This document shows, in pieces, positions 31,074-37,423 of a DNA stretch of 37,423 nt. Numbering within the stretch: the stretch's first letter is position 1; every line of letters starts with the position of its first letter. Origin of the DNA: Methylomusa anaerophila (lineage in GTDB: Bacteria; Bacillota; Negativicutes; Sporomusales; Sporomusaceae); NCBI RefSeq assembly GCF_003966895.1, contig NZ_AP018449.1:1-37423 (forward strand). The letters are read 5' to 3'. Under the pieces are notes generated by a model. The model made no database searches. It worked only from the letters and a program-made list of their open reading frames with translations, and was not told the DNA's origin. A program made the translations under genes and the position numbers.

Positions 31074-32231
31074 TTAGTAAAATTGTTTTTTCTTTAAAAG
31101 CATATAGAGAAAATAAGGACCGCCGAGCAAACCTGTTACGATACCGACCGGGATCTCTACCGGGGAAATGACCGTCCTGCCTACGGTATCGGCGCAAAGT
31201 AAGATTAAAGCCCCCATAATACAGGAACAGGGTATTAAAAACCGGTTGTCGCTGCCGATCAGCATCCGGGATATGTGGGGCGAAATCAGGCCGATAAAGC
31301 CGATGATGCCGGTAAAGGCAACAGTAGCCGAAGCAGCCAGGGTTGCCACTGTAAGACAAATGAACTGCAACCGTTTGATATTCACCCCCAGATTGATTGC
31401 CACCGCTTCGCCTGCCGACAGTGCGTTCATGTCCCAGGCGTAACTTAGCAAAATCAGCATGGATATGCTTACAATAGGCACCAGTAAACTTACCGACTGC
31501 CAGGTTGCTCCCCACATGCCGCCCATTAGCCAAACAACAAGATCTTTCAAGGCCTCATTATTGGAAAAATATTTCAGGGCCGATACGCCGGCGGAAAAAA
31601 TATAGCCTAAAGCGACTCCGGCCAGAACCAGCGTTGCCGGTGAACCGCCCTTCATACGGGCAAAACCAATGATGATGAAGATGGTGACAAAGCCGAAAAT
31701 AAACGCATTGAAAGCAATGAAGCAAGGGCCCATACTGACAAAACTGCTCCCCAACAGGCCTTTCCCCAGAACAATGGCAACGGCTGCCCCTAACGATGCG
31801 GCCCCCGACATCCCCAAAGTATAAGGGCTTACCAGCGGATTATGGAGAATACCCTGCATGACTGCGCCGGCGCCGGCCAGGCTGATTCCGGTAAGAACCG
31901 CCAATAATACCCGCGGTAGCCTGAGTTTCATCACAATAGTGTCGGCCAGATTATTGGCATATTCGAACTGGGTGTGGAACAGCTTATTGCCAATGGCCTT
32001 AACCACATCACCGGTGCTAATCGAAGCAGCGCCGATGGAAATGGAAAACAGGGCCAGTGTTGCCATAAGCAGGATTAAACTTACGATAATAAAATATTTC
32101 TTTCCGGTCTGCCTGGCATATATCGCCTTAAGTTTGGTTGCATCGGCACGAGGAGAAATACTGCTGCTATCGTCCGGCAATTTTTTCACCTTCCCTATTT
32201 TTTGCTGCCAGCCGGGCAGTTGTGCCGGCAA
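31074..32231 (-). CDS. FecCD/BtuC-type ABC transporter permease
   Basis: Up to 385 residues with about ten hydrophobic segments and family motifs LRLPRVLLAVLTGISLAGAG, NPLVSPYTLGMSGAA and GIIGFIGLISPHISR. The first 50 or so residues before YFIIVSLILLM are hydrophilic, so the true start may be internal. TTG 32180 has AAGGTG 6 nt upstream. It begins within 6 bp of the cobN stop and is co-transcribed. It forms the membrane channel for the adjoining ATPase and lipoprotein. Confidence 0.92.
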   Translation of the reverse strand: MPAQLPGWQQKIGKVKKLPDDSSSISPRADATKLKAIYARQTGKKYFIIVSLILLMATLALFSISIGAASISTGDVVKAIGNKLFHTQFEYANNLADTIVMKLRLPRVLLAVLTGISLAGAGAVMQGILHNPLVSPYTLGMSGAASLGAAVAIVLGKGLLGSSFVSMGPCFIAFNAFIFGFVTIFIIIGFARMKGGSPATLVLAGVALGYIFSAGVSALKYFSNNEALKDLVVWLMGGMWGATWQSVSLLVPIVSISMLILLSYAWDMNALSAGEAVAINLGVNIKRLQFICLTVATLAASATVAFTGIIGFIGLISPHISRMLIGSDNRFLIPCSCIMGALILLCADTVGRTVISPVEIPVGIVTGLLGGPYFLYMLLKKKQFY

Positions 32232-32236
32232 AAATC

Positions 32237-35200
32237 TTATTCTTTATTTTTTGCGGCTAGTTTAGCTCTTACTGCATTCATTTTAGCGCCCCAGTCGGCA
32301 ACATCCTCAGTTGTCATAATGTCAACGGCGCCCCCTTGAAAATCCCCCTCCACATCGCCGGTGTTTTCCTCCAGCCAACCCTCTGCTTCCAGGTAGGTTT
32401 CTTTTAGATTTGCCAGCACCTCCGGATCAGCATTCCACAACCCTCTTTGACTGGCTTCCAGCAGCCGGCGGCCGATTTCTTCCATGGCCCAGGGATTGTT
32501 TTCCTGGAAGAACCGGCGGTTTTCTTCATCCAGCATAAAGGTCCTGGCAATGTCGTCAAAAATCCAGTCGTCCACTTCCTGGGTAGTAGCTTCCCAGCCG
32601 AATACGCGGCCGACGCGTTTGGAAATATCTCCGGCGCCTTTGTAGCCATGACGTTTCTGGCCTTCGACCCATTTCGGGTTCAACAACTTGGTCCGGACAA
32701 CCCGGCGCACTTCATCGGCTAAACTGCGCACTTCCACATGCTGCGGCTCCCGGGTATCGCCGTAGTAGGTTTTCACGTCCTTGCCGGAAGCTGCCCGGGC
32801 AGCCGCCGTCATACCCCCGTGGGTGCTGAAATAGCAGCAGCAGCCGAACAGGTCATATTCGTCGCTGACTACCTTGTTGTAGGTCACATCCACGGTTTTC
32901 AGGCTGGACTGCAATTCCCGGAACGACTCCTGACCAAAGGTGTCCTTGCCATAGGCATAACCGTTCCAGAATACAAAGATCTCGGCCAAATCTTTTTCTT
33001 CTTTCCAGGCTGAGGCATATACCGCCAGGTTGACACCGGCGGAATAGGTGCCGGGCTTGGAGGCAAAAATCCGGTAGGTGGCGTTTCTCCATTCCTGCGC
33101 CGCAATTTGTCCGGGTTCCTTACCCTCCAGTTGGTCCAGGGTATGCTTTCTGACCAGGTTCCGGTCCAGCGGTTCATCCAGCGCCGCCACGGCTTGAACG
33201 GCCTCATCCAGGAGGGCAACGCAGTTGGCGAAATTGTCCCTGGTAATGCCGGATACCCTGATGGTTACATCAATCCTGGGCCGTCCCAGTTCCGGGAGAG
33301 GAATTACCTCGATGCCCGCTACCCGGCCGTTGGGCAGCCACTTCGGTCGTACGCCCAGGAGGTACATAATCTGCCCCATGCCTTCACCGTCAGCCCACAT
33401 AATATCATTGCACATCCAGTAGACGGCAATATTCTCCGGATAGCGGCCCTCCTCGGCCAAATGCTTCTCGATGACCTTGTCGGCCAGGCGTTTGCCAATC
33501 TCATAGGCAGCTTTGGTGGGCACCCGGTGGGGATCCAGGGAGTAGAAATTCCTGCCGGTCGGCAGGACGTCATCCCGGCCCCGGGTAATAAGACCGGACG
33601 GACCTGCCGGAATGTACTTGCCGTCAAAGCCGGACAAGAGCGACTCAATTTCTTTCGACGCTTCGATTCTGGCATTCAGGTCGGTGACTCGCGGCAAGAG
33701 GTTATTTAAACCGGGAAGAGCCGCGGGAATGACATACCGGTCTTGCATGATCTGTCCGGCAAGCTCGGCCGCGATGGTTTGACCGGCAACAAAATGCACC
33801 AGAAAGGCTTTACAAAAGCCGTCGATTTCTTCCAGCAGGGCCCCGTGGGGTTTGCCATAGCGGGGGCAAATCTTACTTTGGTCAGCCAGCAATTCAGCCA
33901 AATCCAGATCCATCAATTGCGCCGCAGCCCGCCGGAGGGAAACGCCGTCACCGCTGTCGAAACGCAGGATGGAGTTAATAAAGTCGATACGCCGTTCACC
34001 GGCGGGAAGATCGCCGAAAATATGCTGCCCATCCTGGATTTGCGTGTTTCTGACGGTGGAAAGGATGGCATGAACCTTTTCCGCCACTGCCGCAAAATTG
34101 TCATGGTCCTTATCAAGCTTAATCTGCTCAGCCAGATTGGCTGCTTCAATTTCATCAAAAATCATGTGTTCCAAGGTGTGAGCTCTGGCCGGATCAGCAA
34201 TTTTCGCTTTTTCGTACTCAGCCAGATATTGGTCCAGCTGCGCCAGTTCGTCATACAGCCCGCCCTGAATCAAAGCGGTTTGCATATGGTCGACCAGGGT
34301 GGCGCAGCTGCGGCGTTTGGCAATGGTTCCTTCCGGCGGATTATCGGCATTATAGATATATAAATGCGGAATGGCGCCAATGGCTAAATCCGGGTAGCAG
34401 TTTTGGGACAAAGCCACTCCTTTGCCGGGCAAAAACTCCAGATTGCCGTGAGTTCCTACATGGACAACGACATCCACCTGTTCCTCCAGGTATTTGTATG
34501 TCGCCATATATTGATGGGGCGGCGGAATATCCGGGTCATGGAGGATCTTGCATACCTGTCCGTCGCACCGGGAACCGGCGCAGCCCCGTTTGGGCTGAAC
34601 GCCCACATACGCATTGCCGTACTCAACGCCGGTAATTACGATTTTATCCTGATAAACCATAGCCGACGGAACGCCGTTAATTTCTTCCCCCGGCGGGTTG
34701 CCCCAGGCGTCAATCATCCGCTTTCGCACAGCCGGCGTGAGGGTATCGAACCAGCGGCAGTATTCCTCCTTGTCCATCAGTTTGACTGCGCCGCCTTTTT
34801 TCACAATCTCATCAACAGTTGTCCAGCGGAATTCGGAAATGGCTTTCCGGTCCATAATGGTTTCAATCATTTCCTTGCCGCTGGCCGGCGGCTCAACGGA
34901 ATACCCGGCTTCCTTCATGGCGTGCATGATGCGGCTAACGCTTTCAAGGGTGTCGAGATGAGCTCCGCCTCCTACCGCAGCTTCCACGGAAACGCAAGGG
35001 TTATTATTCAGGATGAAGGCTACTTTACGCTCAGCGGCCGGTTTTCTTTGCAGTCGAAGCCAGCGGCTGATCCGGTCAACCAGCTTGTGCACGCGCTCCT
35101 CCACCGGCATACGCGTCTCAAGGCCGCCGTCACGTTTCACGCCGCCAATGTACAACGGCTCAATAACTCCCTCAAATTCCGGCATGGCAATGGTCCAGGC

Positions 35201-36124
35201 AATATCCGTACTCAGGCCGTGGGGATCATCGATCCATTCCGCTACGGTCTTAAAATTGGATACCACCGGTTGGAATACCGGCACCCCGAGTTCAGTCAAC
35301 AGGGCCACCCCCTGCCCGGCTACGGCCTGGTTAGCCTGAGCCACATCCTGCCGGCCGCTTTCCAGGAAGAAGGCAATCATCTTGATCAGGGCGTTAATGA
35401 CCGGTTTACCTGCCGGCATGAAATAGTCGCGGACACTTTCCCCCGGACTTCTTGTTCCCAAACCCGCATCTTTGACCGAATAGCAGAAAACCGCCATAAC
35501 ATTGAATCCTTTTGCTTCCAAGGCGTTAATGACCATATCTTCGACGGCGGTATTCCTGTTGACCCAATAGCTGCGGCTAAACAATAATCCGACAGTCGGC
35601 CTTGCCGCAAAATCTGCCCGCCAGGTTTGATACCAGGAAAAATAGTCTTTCGTAGTGGAAAAGATTTTTCCGGCAACCGGGTGGTAAATTCCTTCCCAGG
35701 GGAATATTGCAGGCTCTTGATAGGAAACATCAAGCTGCAAGGCTTCTTTTGCCAGCATCAAAAAGATCTGGTTAAAGTTCTCTTCCCCGCCTTGGGTGAT
35801 ATAGCTGTAGCACTTGGCCGGGATACTCATCGGCACATTGGACATGGTCCAATAGGTAGGATCATTACCCGACCAAACCACCGGCTTATTTAAGGCCGCC
35901 AGTTTGGCCTCAATGCCGGACCAGACGCCCTCCTCGGAAGAGCGATAGAAGAACAGCAAGTCGGTTTCTTCCATTTCCTGATATAGTTTGTCAATATCCT
36001 CCTTGCCTTCTTCCAGGAAACGAGCCGAGTGCACCTTGATATCCAGAGTGTCTTTCAGGGCGGCCCCAGCCTTTCTCATGACTGTGGCGTAACTGTGCCA
36101 GACCACTGCGGTAATCTTTTTCAT
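32237..36124 (-). CDS. cobN: CobN/Mg-chelatase H-type metal chelatase subunit
   Basis: 1295 residues, full length for CobN/ChlH (PF02514). The core motif region HVGTHGNLEFLPGKGVALSQ with DLAIGAIPHLYIYNADNPPE and TIAKRR lies at about residues 550-620, and NDIMWADGEGMGQIMYLLGV and CCYFSTHGGMTAA come further on. CobN is the large subunit that binds the tetrapyrrole and metal. Insertion of cobalt normally needs AAA+ partners CobS/CobT or ChlI/ChlD, which are not in this window. Lone cobN-like genes next to ABC and TonB importers are known, and their function (cobalt or nickel insertion, or corrinoid handling) is uncertain. It is 80 bp after cbiC, same operon. Confidence 0.93.
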   Translation of the reverse strand: MKKITAVVWHSYATVMRKAGAALKDTLDIKVHSARFLEEGKEDIDKLYQEMEETDLLFFYRSSEEGVWSGIEAKLAALNKPVVWSGNDPTYWTMSNVPMSIPAKCYSYITQGGEENFNQIFLMLAKEALQLDVSYQEPAIFPWEGIYHPVAGKIFSTTKDYFSWYQTWRADFAARPTVGLLFSRSYWVNRNTAVEDMVINALEAKGFNVMAVFCYSVKDAGLGTRSPGESVRDYFMPAGKPVINALIKMIAFFLESGRQDVAQANQAVAGQGVALLTELGVPVFQPVVSNFKTVAEWIDDPHGLSTDIAWTIAMPEFEGVIEPLYIGGVKRDGGLETRMPVEERVHKLVDRISRWLRLQRKPAAERKVAFILNNNPCVSVEAAVGGGAHLDTLESVSRIMHAMKEAGYSVEPPASGKEMIETIMDRKAISEFRWTTVDEIVKKGGAVKLMDKEEYCRWFDTLTPAVRKRMIDAWGNPPGEEINGVPSAMVYQDKIVITGVEYGNAYVGVQPKRGCAGSRCDGQVCKILHDPDIPPPHQYMATYKYLEEQVDVVVHVGTHGNLEFLPGKGVALSQNCYPDLAIGAIPHLYIYNADNPPEGTIAKRRSCATLVDHMQTALIQGGLYDELAQLDQYLAEYEKAKIADPARAHTLEHMIFDEIEAANLAEQIKLDKDHDNFAAVAEKVHAILSTVRNTQIQDGQHIFGDLPAGERRIDFINSILRFDSGDGVSLRRAAAQLMDLDLAELLADQSKICPRYGKPHGALLEEIDGFCKAFLVHFVAGQTIAAELAGQIMQDRYVIPAALPGLNNLLPRVTDLNARIEASKEIESLLSGFDGKYIPAGPSGLITRGRDDVLPTGRNFYSLDPHRVPTKAAYEIGKRLADKVIEKHLAEEGRYPENIAVYWMCNDIMWADGEGMGQIMYLLGVRPKWLPNGRVAGIEVIPLPELGRPRIDVTIRVSGITRDNFANCVALLDEAVQAVAALDEPLDRNLVRKHTLDQLEGKEPGQIAAQEWRNATYRIFASKPGTYSAGVNLAVYASAWKEEKDLAEIFVFWNGYAYGKDTFGQESFRELQSSLKTVDVTYNKVVSDEYDLFGCCCYFSTHGGMTAAARAASGKDVKTYYGDTREPQHVEVRSLADEVRRVVRTKLLNPKWVEGQKRHGYKGAGDISKRVGRVFGWEATTQEVDDWIFDDIARTFMLDEENRRFFQENNPWAMEEIGRRLLEASQRGLWNADPEVLANLKETYLEAEGWLEENTGDVEGDFQGGAVDIMTTEDVADWGAKMNAVRAKLAAKNKE

Positions 36125-36204
36125 AAAATTATCTTTAGTGAGAGAAGGTACAATTTAGGACCAAACTCTCGCTAAAACTCACCTCTTTTCTTTAGAATGG
36201 AGTT

Positions 36205-36825
36205 TCACAGCATGTATAACATGGCATTAATTGCGGACGCGGCAATGGGACTGCCTCCTTTGTTGCCATGAACGGTAATATACGGTACGGGCGAATTCCG
36301 CACGAGATATTCCTTGGACTCAGCGGCACCGACAAAGCCCACGGGGACGCCGACAATGAGCGCGGGACGCAGTTGAGACTCCTGCATAATTTTTATTACC
36401 TCAAATAGGGCGGTCGGCGCATTACCGATGGCCAGAACAGCTCCGTCCAGTTTGCCGGCAAAAGCGCGCATGGCAGCCATAGAACGGGTAATGCCTGCTT
36501 GTTTGGCTTGTTCGGCAATTCCAGGGTCGGCAATCAGACAATGCGCCTCACCACCGAATTCGGCCAGCCGCCGCTTGTTAATGCCGGTGCGGACCATTTC
36601 CACATCGCAATAAATGGATTGACCTTGTTTTAGCGCCTGCATCCCGGCAGCGATGGCATCCGGGTGAATACTGATGATTTTGGCATAATCCGGGTCGCCG
36701 GCTGCATGAATAATGCGGGAATACACTTTGACAGCCTGATCAGTCAACTTAAGTCCGGCAAGATGCGCTGCGATAATTTCCATACTCCTGGTCTCTATTG
36801 CCTGTGGATCACTAATGTAATTCAT
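36205..36825 (-). CDS. cbiC: Cobalt-precorrin-8 methylmutase CbiC
   Basis: 206 residues of the CobH/CbiC family. It has ETRSMEIIAAHL at the N-terminus, RIIHAAGDPDYA with the catalytic His, CDVEMVRTGIN, AIGNAPTALF and VGVPVGFVGAAESK. It moves the C11 methyl group to C12, converting cobalt-precorrin-8 to cobyrinate in the anaerobic B12 pathway. SD GGGAGG precedes ATG 36825. No other corrin-ring genes are present here, so it may supplement a pathway elsewhere or act on a different tetrapyrrole together with cobN. Confidence 0.92.
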   Translation of the reverse strand: MNYISDPQAIETRSMEIIAAHLAGLKLTDQAVKVYSRIIHAAGDPDYAKIISIHPDAIAAGMQALKQGQSIYCDVEMVRTGINKRRLAEFGGEAHCLIADPGIAEQAKQAGITRSMAAMRAFAGKLDGAVLAIGNAPTALFEVIKIMQESQLRPALIVGVPVGFVGAAESKEYLVRNSPVPYITVHGNKGGSPIAASAINAMLYML

Positions 36826-36919
36826 GATAAAAACCTCCCATAATTTGAACTAAATTTGTTAGAAAACCCGGCTACGCCGAGCCTAAGGGAAAGGGACAGC
36901 CGTTGGTTGCGCTTATGTC

Positions 36920-36946
36920 AACAGAAAGCACTTATACTTTTCTGTT
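36920..36946 (-). promoter_or_regulatory. Palindrome AACAGAAA-N11-TTTCTGTT upstream of cbiC
   Basis: A perfect 8-bp inverted repeat with an 11-bp gap, 95 bp upstream of the cbiC start. TATAAG lies inside the gap on the minus strand, so a dimeric regulator bound here would overlap a -10 element, although no good -35 is seen. As RNA it would be a hairpin without a U-run. No B12 riboswitch motif was found in this 195-bp gap. Confidence 0.5.
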
Positions 36947-36951
36947 AGACC

Positions 36952-37010
36952 AAAAAAGCCATGAAGAATTATTAGACATACACCATGTCCGACAATTAAT
37001 CTTCATGGCT
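36952..37010 (-). terminator. Intrinsic terminator after the right-edge TonB receptor
   Basis: On the minus strand AGCCATGAAGA pairs with TCTTCATGGCT (11 bp), an inner GACAT/ATGTC stem extends it, and T6 follows. It starts 10 bp after the receptor stop and separates that gene from the cbiC-cobN unit. Confidence 0.85.
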
Positions 37011-37019
37011 AACTAAAAA

Positions 37020-37423
37020 TTAGAATTTGTGAGTCAATTCCAGATAGGTTGTCCGGGGTTGAGCTACATAATAGATATAATGTTTTCTGTCAAACAAATT
37101 GTCTATGCTAAGAGAAACAGCCGTATTTTCCGATAGTTTATAAGATACTTTGGTATCCACGGTAAAGTAAGCTTCATAAGTCCCGTAGCCTGTTTGGCCC
37201 TGCTTGCTCGGATCATTGGTCTCACTCACGTAATTACCGGTTAGACTGCCCTGCCAGGGGCCTTTCGCGTAATTGAAACCGATATTAAACATATTTTTCG
37301 GCACGGCAGCCATTTGCTTGCCTACGTTTTCAGGCGCAGCTATGCTCTCCGTCACCTTGGCATCGGTATAAGTATAGTTAAGAAAACTATTCCAGCTATC
37401 GCTCCAACGCTTGTTCAAGCTAA
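37020..37423 (-). CDS. TonB-dependent receptor, C-terminal part
   Basis: The last 133 or so residues of an outer-membrane barrel, open through the right edge. It has alternating strands (SFLNYTYTDAKV, GSLTGNYVSE, YFTVDTKVSYKL), the typical penultimate motif SLSIDNLFDRKHY and a C-terminal Phe (LELTHKF), the usual Bam recognition end. It is less like the two receptors at 4158 and 8200 and closer to BtuB/haem-type barrels in this part. Given the neighbouring FecCD-type importer it may be the outer-membrane partner for that system. Confidence 0.9.
   Translation of the reverse strand, partial: SLNKRWSDSWNSFLNYTYTDAKVTESIAAPENVGKQMAAVPKNMFNIGFNYAKGPWQGSLTGNYVSETNDPSKQGQTGYGTYEAYFTVDTKVSYKLSENTAVSLSIDNLFDRKHYIYYVAQPRTTYLELTHKF

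Noticed and set aside
31030..31533. 167-codon minus-strand frame overlapping the permease C-terminus
   Set aside because: The permease frame has family motifs and membrane helices. This is an alternate-frame shadow rich in Arg and Tyr.
33107..35587. Long plus-strand frames across cobN (up to 394 codons)
   Set aside because: They are antisense shadows of a GC-biased conserved gene, with no ribosome-binding sites and no family resemblance.
36826..37019. Cobalamin riboswitch upstream of cbiC
   Set aside because: No B12-box or conserved core was found. The gap holds a palindrome and the terminator of the neighbouring receptor.

Overview
The window looks like the chromosome of a diderm Firmicute, most likely a Negativicute of the Sporomusa/Pelosinus type. 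This is inferred from strong AGGAGG ribosome-binding sites, a Rex-type regulator, HicAB and clostridial-type CRISPR repeats occurring together with TonB-dependent outer-membrane receptors. No 16S rRNA or tRNA gene is present to confirm it.

Layout. (1) 1-3300: two small minus-strand genes at the left edge, an unassigned stretch, a hairpin terminator, CRISPR array 1 (28 repeats, read on the minus strand) with its leader, and a broken ISAs1-type transposase. (2) 3297-21394: an 18-kb block entirely on the minus strand. Its first operon is nikABCDE (21394 to 16274), a nickel/metallophore-type ABC importer. A second transcription unit starts near 16170 and encodes an ATP-grasp ligase, a DUF4213/DUF364 'heavy-metal chelation' protein, a SAM methyltransferase, an MFS exporter, an SbnA-like PLP enzyme, a TonB receptor, a second NikA-like lipoprotein, a second TonB receptor and another methyltransferase. 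Read together these form a candidate NRPS-independent metallophore system: synthesis, export, outer-membrane recapture and inner-membrane import. It lacks the signature genes of the opine metallophore (CntL/CntM) and staphyloferrin B (SbnB plus NIS synthetases) pathways. Both operons have a promoter, small hairpins and an intrinsic terminator ahead of the first gene, which suggests attenuation. (3) 21600-23970: a small plus-strand protein made of a 60-residue unit in tandem, relics of a HIT-family gene and a coiled-coil gene, and a complete HicAB toxin-antitoxin pair.

(4) 23971-26317: CRISPR array 2 (22 repeats) with a leader related to that of array 1, then a cas2 gene with an in-frame stop, the last codons of what looks like cas1, the first codons of a PIN-domain toxin and an AbrB-type antitoxin. 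A deletion has apparently fused a PIN toxin gene to the end of a cas operon and left the arrays without cas genes in this window. (5) 26328-28700: a plus-strand FmdE-family gene converges on a minus-strand rex-like regulator and methyltransferase. fmdE and rex each have a leader terminator sharing the outer stem AAGGTATG/CATACCTT. (6) 28719-37423: a minus-strand set consisting of cbiC, a full-length cobN-type chelatase, a FecCD/FecE/periplasmic-binding ABC importer (the binding protein frameshifted at an A9 tract), a protein that is 29% histidine, and at the right edge the C-terminus of another TonB receptor ahead of a terminator.

The common theme is acquisition and handling of a transition metal, probably nickel or cobalt, and corrinoid/tetrapyrrole metal insertion. 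The metal, the metallophore structure and the regulatory ligands are inferred, not shown.
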